A stretch of 64,000 nucleotides of DNA, from contig JAIEAP010000041.1 in NCBI GenBank assembly GCA_029071325.1, forward strand, positions 124,001 through 188,000, read 5' to 3'. Source of the stretch: Lachnospiraceae bacterium (lineage in GTDB: Bacteria; Bacillota; Clostridia; Lachnospirales; Lachnospiraceae). A model generated the notes under the pieces. The model was given only the letters and a program-made list of their open reading frames with translations, ran no database searches and was not told where the DNA came from. Positions 1 to 8,060 of the stretch are shown here, one piece after another. Position 1 is the stretch's first letter; each line of letters begins with the position of its first letter. A program made the position numbers and the translations under genes.

Positions 1-1039
1 ACATATATCATTTAAGAATGAAACAGTACAGTATTCTTTGTTTATTGCTCAAAACAAAGACAAGCAAAGTCAAATCGTGGAAGCACTTAATAAAACAATA
101 CCAATTTTGTGTGTCGTTATTCTTTGTATTTCTACGCTTGCTGCATTTTTCTATGCATGGTACATGACTGCGCCAATCAAGAAAGTGAGCAAATTGTCAA
201 AGCAAATGGCAGATATGGATTTTAGTGGTCTTTGTCCTGCCGGGCGTACGGATGAGATAGGTGTGTTATCGGATAGCTTAAATACACTTTCCCGAAAACT
301 TGGGGCTGCACTTTCAGAGTTGCAGGAAGCGAATCAAAAGTTGCAGGCGGATATTGATATGGAGAGGCAGCTTGAGCGACAGAGGGTAGAGTTTTTTTCG
401 GCTGCTTCCCATGAGTTGAAAACACCTATTACCATTATCAAAGGACAGCTTCAAGGTATGCTGTATCAAGTAGGACGATATAAGGACAGAGAAACATATC
501 TTGCACAGTCTTTAGAAGTTACTGATACCTTAGAAAAAATGGTGCAGGATCTTTTGGTGATCTCTCGTCTGGACACACCGGGTTATACTTGCATCAAGAG
601 TGATCTTAATCTAAGCAGTCTCATAGAGGACAGGCTTACAGCGTATGAAGATTTATTTATGCTTAAAAGCTTGACGGTTGAAAAATCGATATTACCGGAA
701 ATTTATATTGCAGGTGACATACAGCTTCTTCAAAAAGTTCTGGACAATCTTTTGGGAAATGCAGCAGCGTATTCGGGGGCAGGAAATGCTGTATTTGTGA
801 AGTTGTGGAAAGAAACTGAAAAAATAAACCTCACGATCGAGAATACGGGCGTACATATTCCAGACGAGGATATTCCCAAACTGTTTGAAGCGTTTTATCG
901 GGTAGATCAGTCACGAAACCGACAGACTGGCGGCACAGGTTTAGGTTTATATATTGTAAAAACAATTCTTGATTTGCATAGAGCAGAAATAAAGATAGCG
1001 AATACTACTCAAGGGGTTATTGTTTCTGTACAGTTTTAA
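1..1039 (+). CDS. sensor histidine kinase, 5'-truncated by the window edge
   Basis: The reading frame is open from the first bases, so the true start lies upstream. Counting from the TTG at 38, the visible part has a transmembrane helix (about 21-43), a HAMP linker (about 42-95), a HisKA dimerisation helix with the phospho-acceptor His125 in SHELKTP, and a HATPase_c domain with N-box Asn237/Asn241 (NLLGN), an ENTG G1 box and a GGTGLGL G2 box. It is a membrane kinase of two-component signalling. The partner regulator is probably upstream, outside the window, because no regulator follows. A likely terminator lies just downstream. The missing part should be the extracytoplasmic sensor and first membrane helix. 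The signal sensed cannot be told. Confidence 0.93.
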   Translation, partial: HISFKNETVQYSLFIAQNKDKQSQIVEALNKTIPILCVVILCISTLAAFFYAWYMTAPIKKVSKLSKQMADMDFSGLCPAGRTDEIGVLSDSLNTLSRKLGAALSELQEANQKLQADIDMERQLERQRVEFFSAASHELKTPITIIKGQLQGMLYQVGRYKDRETYLAQSLEVTDTLEKMVQDLLVISRLDTPGYTCIKSDLNLSSLIEDRLTAYEDLFMLKSLTVEKSILPEIYIAGDIQLLQKVLDNLLGNAAAYSGAGNAVFVKLWKETEKINLTIENTGVHIPDEDIPKLFEAFYRVDQSRNRQTGGTGLGLYIVKTILDLHRAEIKIANTTQGVIVSVQF

Positions 1040-1048
1040 GATTATCTG

Positions 1049-1083
1049 AAAGACGGCGAGCTTTTTTTGCTTGCGGTCTTTTC
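1049..1083 (+). terminator. probable intrinsic terminator after the kinase
   Basis: AAGACGGCGAGC and GCTTGCGGTCTT form an imperfect 12-bp stem (10 of 12 pairs) around a T-rich loop, followed by TTTTCTTG. It sits about 10 bases after the kinase stop codon. Confidence 0.6.
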
Positions 1084-1146
1084 TTGTCTCCATATAAAAA
1101 ACATATTCCATACAATATCAGTTCAAGTTGGGACGGTATTCTAAAA

Positions 1147-1168
1147 CTGTACCCCAAAAGGGGGACAG
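1147..1168 (+). other. short hairpin in the leader of the lipoprotein gene
   Basis: CTGT-A-CCCC and GGGG-G-ACAG pair around an AAAA loop, about 35 bases before the lipoprotein start. There is no T tract, so it is not an obvious terminator. It could shape the mRNA 5' end. The role is unknown. Confidence 0.3.
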
Positions 1169-1202
1169 CCAAACCAGTTGTTCACAGAAAGGAGCTTTTG
1201 CT

Positions 1203-1922
1203 ATGAGGAAAAAAAGTTTATCAATCATTCTTGCCACTTTATTAATAGTAAGTGCACTAACAGGGTGTGCAGGACAGGACAATTCACCCCAACAAAACAG
1301 CAAACCCGAAACCACTTCTGCTGCATATGCAAAGATATTGACATACAAAACAGAAAACTATTCACAACAGAGTGTAGCTGAATTTAATAAGGCTCTTTTG
1401 AATGGTGATTATTCGGAATTCAGTGAAGCATACGGCACCGTTATAACGAATATTTTACCGAATGATGAAAATTACGATTTTATCATGTTGACTCTTTCAG
1501 CTTCTATCGGTGAGATATATTATGAGCATGTAGAAAAGAGTGATAAGTTTGGACTGTATAGTTCGGTAAAAAAGCAAACACAGCCTGTAAAACCATTGCC
1601 GGGTGAGGAATATATTTTTTTTAAGGGGGGACCAATCTATGATTTTAGCTTTTTCGGCGATTATTGGATTGAATATACAGTTCCTGATCCGTCAATTTTA
1701 ACCATAGAGGAAAGAGATAACGCATTAAGAACAATTTGTACAGAAATGCAGAAATATGTTGACAAATTAAGCGAAGCTGAAATTATGAGCGGTAATATCA
1801 GGATGCTGCTTAAGGATAAGGCTATCGAACTTGCAAATAACGTGTCCTCTGATAATATCGAGTTATCATGCGAGATTGGCGATATTGAAATTTATAACAA
1901 AGGAACAGCGATCATCGAGTAA
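1203..1922 (+). CDS. hypothetical lipoprotein
   Basis: The start is the ATG at 1203, preceded by GAAAGGAG. The frame stays open upstream to 1128, but that extension would precede the signal peptide and has no ribosome site. Residues 1-20 form a type II signal peptide (MRKKSLSIILATLLIVSALT) with lipobox LTGCAG, so the mature protein should be anchored at the membrane outer face by Cys22. The rest (about 239 aa in all) is acidic and soluble-looking with no motif I recognise. It has its own leader between the kinase terminator and the Fic gene and seems monocistronic. It may be an accessory protein of the preceding kinase, but that rests only on adjacency. Confidence 0.75.
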   Translation: MRKKSLSIILATLLIVSALTGCAGQDNSPQQNSKPETTSAAYAKILTYKTENYSQQSVAEFNKALLNGDYSEFSEAYGTVITNILPNDENYDFIMLTLSASIGEIYYEHVEKSDKFGLYSSVKKQTQPVKPLPGEEYIFFKGGPIYDFSFFGDYWIEYTVPDPSILTIEERDNALRTICTEMQKYVDKLSEAEIMSGNIRMLLKDKAIELANNVSSDNIELSCEIGDIEIYNKGTAIIE

Positions 1923-1974
1923 TACCTTGGTGGGGGTGGTTCAGAAAACAATAGTTTATATCATGAATCTGTGA

Positions 1975-1980
1975 TATAAT
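1975..1980 (+). promoter_or_regulatory. possible -10 box ahead of the Fic gene
   Basis: A consensus TATAAT lies in the 173-base gap before the Fic gene. The matching -35 region is poor, so this is only a candidate promoter with a leader of about 110 bases. Confidence 0.35.
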
Positions 1981-2095
1981 TTTTATCGTGTAGAAATGAG
2001 ACGATGGCAGTATATTTCTAATGCGGCAGTGATGATGCTCTGAGGAAGTGGTAGGTTTCTTACAAAACAAAATTGTAGCAGCGAGGTGATATGGA

Positions 2096-3187
2096 GTGAA
2101 CCAAGATCCATTTAAGGAATATATAAAAGAGTCCGAACCGGCAAAGCGGGATAAGGGATATGCGTGGCATACGGCTATTGGTCTTCAGATGGTTGACGGG
2201 CTTAAGACATCCGAATATTTGGTGCGTACTGCCGTCCGCAATATTGAGGGCGAGATATCTTTTGAAGAGGCAAATGCGCTTTTGGAGGCCTATTACGAGG
2301 AGAATCCTGCTCGCGATGCGGAAGACCGCACCGAGGAAGCTGACAAGGTTTCAGCGCGGATTGCAGCACTTTTGTCTGAACAAGCTTTCAGCTTTACGCC
2401 GAATGAGTATCTTTCCATTCACAGAAAGTTGTTTACCGGTATCTATTCCCATGCGGGATGCATCCGCGATTATAACATTACGAAGAAGGAATGGGTGCTT
2501 AATGGATCGACTGTGCTCTATGGTAGCGCCACGGAGCTACGGGCGACTCTGGATTATGATTTTTCTGAGGAGAAAAAGTTTTCCTATCGAAATCTCTCAA
2601 TGGATGAGATCATCCATCACCTTGCGGTGTTCGTATCCAGATTGTGGCAGATCCATGTGTTCGGCGAGGGCAATACCAGAACGACAGCGGTATTCTTTAT
2701 CAAGTACCTCCGCACGCTGGGCTTTGATGCAACGAACGACATTTTTGCCGAGAATGCGTGGTACTTTCGAAATTCACTGGTCAGGGCAAATTACAATGAT
2801 CTGAAAAACGGCATTCATGAAACGACAGAATATCTTGAGGTTTTTCTGCGTAACCTCCTGCTGAACGAGAACCATCCGCTTCATAACCGGACATTACACA
2901 TCAGCGGAACATTCAAGGAAACAGAAAAACCGGACATTGAAACGGTAAAACCGGACATTGACGCTATAAAAGCGGACATTGAGAAAAAATTTCAATCGAA
3001 AACCGCAAGCCATATTCTTAAGCTGCGTGAGGCATTTCCGGGTCAGACAATCTTTGGACGTTCGGATGTGATTGAAATTATTGATGTTAAGCCGTCCAGA
3101 GCATCTGAGCTTTTGAAAGAGATGGCAGCCAGTGGAGTCATCGAGCCGGTGTCCGGACACGGAAAAGGCAAATATCGGTTTAGATAG
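2096..3187 (+). CDS. Fic-domain protein with C-terminal winged helix
   Basis: GTG start with GAGGTGATATGGA upstream. Fic enzymes usually transfer AMP or another nucleotide to a hydroxyl side chain of a target protein. The catalytic motif is HVFGEGNTRTTAVF at residues 187-200: His187, the acidic Glu191, Gly192 and Asn193 are kept, while the usual second Gly and final Arg are replaced by Thr. Around residues 46-66 the segment RNIEGEISFEEAN resembles the N-terminal inhibitory helix region of self-restrained Fic proteins. Residues 278-298 hold three 7-residue repeats of K-(P/A)-D-I, and residues about 300-363 look like a winged-helix DNA-binding domain (RSDVIEIIDVKPSRASELL). The protein may therefore bind DNA or regulate itself. 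The target is unknown. Confidence 0.9.
   Translation: MNQDPFKEYIKESEPAKRDKGYAWHTAIGLQMVDGLKTSEYLVRTAVRNIEGEISFEEANALLEAYYEENPARDAEDRTEEADKVSARIAALLSEQAFSFTPNEYLSIHRKLFTGIYSHAGCIRDYNITKKEWVLNGSTVLYGSATELRATLDYDFSEEKKFSYRNLSMDEIIHHLAVFVSRLWQIHVFGEGNTRTTAVFFIKYLRTLGFDATNDIFAENAWYFRNSLVRANYNDLKNGIHETTEYLEVFLRNLLLNENHPLHNRTLHISGTFKETEKPDIETVKPDIDAIKADIEKKFQSKTASHILKLREAFPGQTIFGRSDVIEIIDVKPSRASELLKEMAASGVIEPVSGHGKGKYRFR
2927..2989 (+). repeat. three tandem 21-bp repeats inside the Fic gene
   Basis: AAACCGGACATT recurs with a 21-base period at 2927, 2948 and 2969 (the third begins AAAGCGG). It encodes KPDIETV, KPDIDAI and KADIEKK between the Fic core and the winged helix. The in-frame period suggests a linker whose length can change by slippage. 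Confidence 0.8.
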
Positions 3188-3294
3188 TAGGAATGCTGAG
3201 GCGATGGCTTTTTGGACTTGTTCCCACGGAGTGAAGTCTTGAAGCGGTCGCAGAATCTGCTTGATTGCACATGATAAGTAGGAGCAGAGAAAGA

Positions 3295-3744
3295 ATGAAT
3301 TTTGGCTGGATTAATTGGATCAATACAATTGCAGTGGTTTGCTTGATTGTAATCAACATGGTAGCAGCTAAATGTGGGATTGCAGGCAGCATGAAAAGCA
3401 GACATTCCGTAATCAATGTATTTGAGCAGGTGGGGAGATACGGTTGTATGATATTTATGATACTTCCTATCGCTGTGAGCGGATGGGAGTTCGGCTTCCG
3501 AACGGTAGCAGGTATGGTGGTGTGGCTGTGCATGACAGTAATCCTGTTAGCAGTATATCTCGTGCTATGGGTAAGGAAGAAGCATGGGAACAGAGGAGTA
3601 CTCTACGGTTTAGCGATAGTGCCGGTATGCCTGTTCCTAATTAATGGTTGCCTTCTTCACCATGTTCTTTTAATTGTTTTTGCCTTGATATTTGGTATTT
3701 GTCATCTATGGATTGTTCGGGAAAATGTGAAGCTTGAAATTTAG
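3295..3744 (+). CDS. hypothetical small membrane protein
   Basis: The chosen start is the ATG at 3295 (MNFGWINWIN), with TAGGAG 13 bases upstream; in-frame starts at 3265 (TTG) and 3271 (ATG) are also possible. About 149 residues hold four or five hydrophobic helices: INTIAVVCLIVINMVAA, GCMIFMILPIAVSGW, VAGMVVWLCMTVILLAVYLVLWV, LYGLAIVPVCLFLING and HVLLIVFALIFGICHLWIV. It is an integral membrane protein with short charged loops. I recognise no family. It lies 12 bases before the MBL-fold gene and is probably co-transcribed with it. Confidence 0.65.
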   Translation: MNFGWINWINTIAVVCLIVINMVAAKCGIAGSMKSRHSVINVFEQVGRYGCMIFMILPIAVSGWEFGFRTVAGMVVWLCMTVILLAVYLVLWVRKKHGNRGVLYGLAIVPVCLFLINGCLLHHVLLIVFALIFGICHLWIVRENVKLEI

Positions 3745-3756
3745 GGAGGAACTGAA

Positions 3757-4497
3757 ATGCAAAATAACTCATCGTATCATTATACGAAAATCCGTGAGAA
3801 TATCTGGCAGATTGCGGAAGACAAAGGCGTTTATTGTACGTTAATTAAGGGAAAGAGTATGGCGGTATTGATGGATACCGGATTTGGATGCAGAAACCTG
3901 CGGACCTTTGTAGAAGAAAACATTTCCACACCCTATATGGTGATCAATAGTCATGGCCATCCGGATCATATTGGAGGAAATCACTGGTTTGATATGGTTT
4001 ATGCATCAAAGGAAGAATGGGAGATCATCAGACATTTCGAAGAACAGGTGGAAAAACCATATCAGTTAAAGGAAATACAAGTGGGAGAACAGATTTTTCT
4101 GGGGGATATGTGCATAGATGTGGTTCGTTTGTCTGGCCATACGAAGGGTTCGATAGGATTATTGGTGCAGGAAGAGAAGCTATTGATTGCCGGGGATGCT
4201 TTGAATGAAGGTCTTTGGCTGTTCAATTATGGTTCTTTATCTATGAAGGAATTATATGAAACGCTGCAAAGAGCGATTCATATGGATTTTTCTACCTATT
4301 TATGCGGTCATAGTGACCAGGAATATCCAAAAGAAAAGATATTGGCTCATATTCATAATATGGAGCATTTAAAAGTAGATGAAAGCACCAAACAAAATAC
4401 GATAGGATTTGAAACATACTGCAGTAGTTACAGAGATTCACATGGGAGTTCCGATATCGTGTTTACCAGTGATAAAATTTCGGGGAGAGTAATCTAG
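3757..4497 (+). CDS. MBL-fold metallo-hydrolase
   Basis: ATG preceded by AGGGAGGAACTGAA. The metallo-beta-lactamase fold is shown by its metal ligands in order: HGHPDH at residues 66-71, His128 in LSGHTKGS, Asp147 in LIAGDALN and His185 in LCGHSDQEY. These fit a di-zinc hydrolase of the broad glyoxalase II/RNase Z superfamily. At 246 residues it is a single-domain cytosolic enzyme with no signal peptide. It lies between two small membrane-protein genes with gaps of 9-12 bases, so the three are probably one transcript. The substrate cannot be predicted from the sequence. Confidence 0.92.
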   Translation: MQNNSSYHYTKIRENIWQIAEDKGVYCTLIKGKSMAVLMDTGFGCRNLRTFVEENISTPYMVINSHGHPDHIGGNHWFDMVYASKEEWEIIRHFEEQVEKPYQLKEIQVGEQIFLGDMCIDVVRLSGHTKGSIGLLVQEEKLLIAGDALNEGLWLFNYGSLSMKELYETLQRAIHMDFSTYLCGHSDQEYPKEKILAHIHNMEHLKVDESTKQNTIGFETYCSSYRDSHGSSDIVFTSDKISGRVI

Positions 4498-4506
4498 GAG
4501 GGAAAT

Positions 4507-5256
4507 ATGTACACAGAGAAAAACGGGAGAGGCTGCTCGGTTATCGCAGCTATTTGCTTTGTATTATATGTAATATATTTTATTTGGGTTTATGTGAAAT
4601 ATCAAATGTGGTTGGGGTGGGAGCTTTATTCCAGAACACAGGGTATTGATTTGGATGTCATTATAGTAATCAGAATATTAGATGTCTGCATTGCAATGGC
4701 ATTTGCAATTTTACTATTTATTGGTAAGAGAAGTGTTGGAGGTTTAGTCGTATCTGGTTTGAGTATGCTGTTTGAACTGTACTTTTTTTTGAAAAATTAT
4801 TCAATCCTCAATTTATGCTACTTGGCGGCGTATGCGCTTCTGTTTTTTATATTTCTGCTGAGTGTAGTACCTTTTTCTCGTAAAACGTCCATTGCTGTAA
4901 AAGTTTTATGGATGTTTCCTTCCGTAACATTTTTGATCGGATATTTGAATTACTGGTTATACTGGAGACCTTTTCGATATTCTATTTTTGAGTGGAAATA
5001 TACATTTTCTTCAATTATTGAGATTGCCGCGTTATTCTATACAGGATTGTGGTTAAAGCGGGAAATGGTTGCAGCGGGTAATACTGCAGATCAGAAGAAA
5101 CTGCATGTTGCGTTTAAACCGCAGGTAGCTGCCACCCAGAATTATGACGTGAGTATCGGAGCCGATAGACTAGAAACATATAAAAGTCTATTAGATGCAG
5201 GCATAATGACCCAGGAAGAATTTGATGACAAGAAGAAGCAAATAGTGGGTTTATAG
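4507..5256 (+). CDS. multi-pass membrane protein with C-terminal SHOCT domain
   Basis: ATG start behind GGAGGGAAAT. The first 190 residues hold about six hydrophobic helices (including VIAAICFVLYVIYFIWVYV, IRILDVCIAMAFAILLFI and AAYALLFFIFLLSVVPF). The last 30 residues (LETYKSLLDAGIMTQEEFDD, then KKKQI) are a typical SHOCT motif, a short C-terminal helix pair found on many membrane proteins and thought to aid oligomerisation. It follows the MBL-fold gene by 9 bases. No transport motif is visible and the function is unknown. Confidence 0.8.
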   Translation: MYTEKNGRGCSVIAAICFVLYVIYFIWVYVKYQMWLGWELYSRTQGIDLDVIIVIRILDVCIAMAFAILLFIGKRSVGGLVVSGLSMLFELYFFLKNYSILNLCYLAAYALLFFIFLLSVVPFSRKTSIAVKVLWMFPSVTFLIGYLNYWLYWRPFRYSIFEWKYTFSSIIEIAALFYTGLWLKREMVAAGNTADQKKLHVAFKPQVAATQNYDVSIGADRLETYKSLLDAGIMTQEEFDDKKKQIVGL

Positions 5257-5295
5257 TATTAAAAATACCTCATTTATAGAAAGGAGATTACACAA

Positions 5296-5772
5296 ATGCA
5301 GGATCTGACAGTATCCATGGAAGATGGAATCCTAAATATCCGCGTGGGCGCCATTATCATGCGGGATCATAAGATACTTATGGTGGGAAATAAGCGTTCG
5401 GATTATTTATATTCTGTGGGCGGAAGAGTAAAATTTGGCGAAACGGCAGAGGAAGCAGTGGTCCGGGAAGTGATGGAAGAAACCGGTGTGAAAATGGAAG
5501 TAGACCGGCTGGGATTCGTCCATGAAAATTTCTTTGTGGGAGATGCCGCAACCAATGCCGGAAGGAAAATATATGAGATTTCATTTTTCTTTTTTATGAA
5601 GGTGCCGGTGGATTTTGAACCTGTATGCAATAGCTTTACAGAAGATGGTCAGGAAGAACGGTTAGAATGGATCGATATTGATACGGAAAGACAGTATTAT
5701 CCTGATTTCTTCCGGGAGGAGTTAGTCAATCTGTCACAGGGAGTAAAGCATTTCGTGACGAAGGATTTCTGA
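5296..5772 (+). CDS. Nudix hydrolase
   Basis: ATG with AAAGGAGATTACACAA upstream. The Nudix box GX5EX7REUXEEXGU is intact at residues 43-65: Gly43, Glu49, REVMEETGV with the metal-binding glutamates. Such enzymes cleave nucleoside diphosphates linked to another moiety and often clean the nucleotide pool. The 158-residue length is that of a single Nudix domain. The acidic loop before the box and the C-terminal part (FTEDGQEERLEWIDI) resemble the broad ADP-ribose/NTP pyrophosphohydrolase group, but substrate cannot be assigned. Spacing to neighbours is about 40 bases on each side. Confidence 0.93.
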   Translation: MQDLTVSMEDGILNIRVGAIIMRDHKILMVGNKRSDYLYSVGGRVKFGETAEEAVVREVMEETGVKMEVDRLGFVHENFFVGDAATNAGRKIYEISFFFFMKVPVDFEPVCNSFTEDGQEERLEWIDIDTERQYYPDFFREELVNLSQGVKHFVTKDF

Positions 5773-5813
5773 AGATGAAGTGTTGTTTACAGTAAAGGGG
5801 ATTATGTCATAAT

Positions 5814-6956
5814 ATGTTGAGAGCATGCAATTATACAGAAAATAATATCATAAAGAATAGCAGAGATGCGCTTCTTACATATCCGCATTTATATGCTTTT
5901 GCAAAGGGGAGATCTATTTTTCCTTCTTTGCTCGGAGTTATCATGGGGTTGGTAATCGGTGTGGTGCTGCAGGTAAATCTGATGATGCAGTTTACAGTTC
6001 CTGCTTATCAGATAAGAATGATATATATTGTTTGTATCGCTATCTCTATGACGGTAGCGGAACTGATCTGGAACAGGTCAGCAAGCCGTAAGAGCGTCAA
6101 GGCTGCCCTTCCTGGAACAATGTTTCGTGTAAACGGCGGTGTGATTTTGAATTATGTCTGTTATAATCCGAATGATGCATATCTTATCATTGCGGAGGAT
6201 GATCTGAGAGATGCCCAGGGGAATCTGATCTGTATCCAGTATCCGGCACCGCCAGGTCTTCATGTTACGCCGGGACAGCGTATTCTCATCGCGTATAGCG
6301 ATAACGGAGCCTATATACCGATGTATCTTACGCAGCAGACTGCGGGTATGATTCCGCCGAATCCCCCGGCGTATTTTTATAGTGTAGACTGGAACCAGGT
6401 GCCAAAGCTTCCGCATCCGGCGGCCATGTGCCTGGATCCGGTCAGTTATCAGATGAACGAGCATGAGGTGAAATCCTTTGCAAAGAAATGCAGCGGACTG
6501 ACTGAGATACGTGCAAAAAACTGGATTGCAATTATTCCGATAGGACTGTTTCTATTGGCTTTGCTGTTTTTACTATTTGCAGTTCTGGTGGGCGAATATA
6601 TTGTTGTGGAGCCACTTGCGGCACTGGCAGTAGGTGCCGTGGAGTTATTGATATGGGTATTGCTCATGGTGGTGATAGTAAAGGCGATATCTGCCGGGAG
6701 GACCAGAGGGTTCAAAAAGCTTCGGTATAAGAAGAAGGTAATGTTTCTGTCTAGGAATACAGAAGGGGGCGTTAACGGTGCGCCTGGGTCGTATATACAG
6801 GTGTATGAGTATATGGGCGGCGAGCTTAAGAGGGAAAGCTATTTCATTCATAATAATGTTTTTTTGCCGCAGGACATTCCCTATGGAAAAGTGATTCACA
6901 AGATTTCTGATACAGCGGAACATACTGCCATGGGACTATACTATTTTACCTTATAA
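5814..6956 (+). CDS. hypothetical membrane protein with central soluble domain
   Basis: 380 residues from the ATG at 5814; AAAGGGG lies rather far upstream, so the exact start is uncertain. Two hydrophobic helices near the N-terminus (about 42-60 and 70-88: SLLGVIMGLVIGVVLQV; MIYIVCIAISMTVAELI) are followed by a soluble domain of about 150 residues, then two more helices (about 240-262 and 267-292). The central part (GTMFRVNGGVILNYVCYNP, then PGQRILIAYSDNGAYIP) looks like a small beta-rich fold. No known family is recognised. It stands between the Nudix gene and a LysR regulator. Confidence 0.7.
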   Translation: MLRACNYTENNIIKNSRDALLTYPHLYAFAKGRSIFPSLLGVIMGLVIGVVLQVNLMMQFTVPAYQIRMIYIVCIAISMTVAELIWNRSASRKSVKAALPGTMFRVNGGVILNYVCYNPNDAYLIIAEDDLRDAQGNLICIQYPAPPGLHVTPGQRILIAYSDNGAYIPMYLTQQTAGMIPPNPPAYFYSVDWNQVPKLPHPAAMCLDPVSYQMNEHEVKSFAKKCSGLTEIRAKNWIAIIPIGLFLLALLFLLFAVLVGEYIVVEPLAALAVGAVELLIWVLLMVVIVKAISAGRTRGFKKLRYKKKVMFLSRNTEGGVNGAPGSYIQVYEYMGGELKRESYFIHNNVFLPQDIPYGKVIHKISDTAEHTAMGLYYFTL

Positions 6957-6991
6957 CAGGTAGATGGACGAGAAAGTGGAGAATACTATAT

Positions 6992-7903
6992 ATGACATTG
7001 AATCAATTAAAATATGCGGTGGTGGTGGCGGGTGAAAACTCCCTGAACGATGCGGCAAAAAAATTATTTATATCCCAGCCCAGCCTGTCAAATGCCATAC
7101 GTTCCCTGGAGCAGGAAATCGGCTTTACGGTATTTAGCCGATCGAAAACAGGTATTACAGTTACAGCGGAGGGCATGGAATTTATCGGCTATGCAAGGCA
7201 GGTGCTAGAGCAGTACGAGCTTTTGGATGCAAGATATATCAGCCGCAGAGAGGTCAAGCAGAAGTTCAGTGTTTCTATGCAGCATTACACCTTTGCGGTA
7301 AATGCCTTTATTGAAACGATGCATCAGTTCGGAATGGATAACTATGAATTTGAAATCTATGAGGATACCACCTATGCGGTGATTGAAAATGTGAAGAACC
7401 GCAAATCAGAGCTGGGAGTGCTGTACCTGAACGACTTTAACCGGACGGTTCTGGGGAAATTATTTGAGGATTATGGACTGGAATTCCACCCGCTGTTCGA
7501 CTGCGGTTTGTATGTATACATGTGGAAGGGACATCCTCTGGCAGACAGGAAGCTGATCGGTATCGAAGAACTTATGGATTATCCATGTCTGTCATTTTCC
7601 CAGGGGGAACATAATTCCTTCTATTTTGCAGAGGAGGTTTTAAGTACCTGCCATTACAGGAAGCTGATCAAGGCAAGTGACAGAGCCACGCTCCTGAATC
7701 TGATGGTGGGGAGCAACGGGTATACCATATGCTCCGGTATTATCTGCGAGGAGTTGAATGGATCTGATTATGTGGCGATCAAGCTGGATTCTGAGGAGCA
7801 GATGACCATCGGCTATATTTCCAGGAAGGATGCCTACATGAGTGAGCTTGCCAGAAAGTACATTGAAGAGATTGAGCGTTTTCGGGAAAAAGCAATGCCA
7901 TGA
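6992..7903 (+). CDS. LysR-family transcriptional regulator
   Basis: 303 residues, the normal length of the family. Residues 1-60 form the winged helix-turn-helix (MTLNQLKYAVVVAGENSLND; LFISQPSLSNAIRSLEQEIG; FSRSKTGITVTAEG) and residues about 90-295 the periplasmic-binding-protein-like effector domain. It is followed by an intrinsic terminator and then by a PLP beta-lyase and an amino-acid ABC importer on the same strand. LysR regulators beside such genes often respond to sulfur amino acids or their precursors, so control of that downstream module is likely but inferred. The ligand is unknown. Confidence 0.93.
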   Translation: MTLNQLKYAVVVAGENSLNDAAKKLFISQPSLSNAIRSLEQEIGFTVFSRSKTGITVTAEGMEFIGYARQVLEQYELLDARYISRREVKQKFSVSMQHYTFAVNAFIETMHQFGMDNYEFEIYEDTTYAVIENVKNRKSELGVLYLNDFNRTVLGKLFEDYGLEFHPLFDCGLYVYMWKGHPLADRKLIGIEELMDYPCLSFSQGEHNSFYFAEEVLSTCHYRKLIKASDRATLLNLMVGSNGYTICSGIICEELNGSDYVAIKLDSEEQMTIGYISRKDAYMSELARKYIEEIERFREKAMP

Positions 7904-7924
7904 CATAAATTGCAGAAATGAGTG

Positions 7925-7972
7925 AACTGCAGGAAGTTATAGCTTTAAACTATAACCTCTTGCAGTTTTTTT
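7925..7972 (+). terminator. intrinsic terminator after the LysR gene
   Basis: AACTGCAGGAAGTTATAG pairs with CTATAACCTCTTGCAGTT around a short TTTAAA loop and runs into a seven-T tract. Strong Rho-independent form, 21 bases after the stop codon. Confidence 0.9.
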
Positions 7973-7975
7973 GAA

Positions 7976-8005
7976 TTGGACATAAGAAAAAAGCAGCGAT
8001 ATGAT
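7976..8005 (+). promoter_or_regulatory. sigma-A-type promoter of the beta-lyase gene
   Basis: TTGGAC (7976-7981) and TATGAT (8000-8005) are separated by 18 bases, directly after the LysR terminator and about 55 bases before the ATG at 8061. Confidence 0.55.
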
Positions 8006-8060
8006 AAACCTATTCCATTTGCAGGCATACAGTATTAGAGTAAACGGAAGGAGAAAAGAT

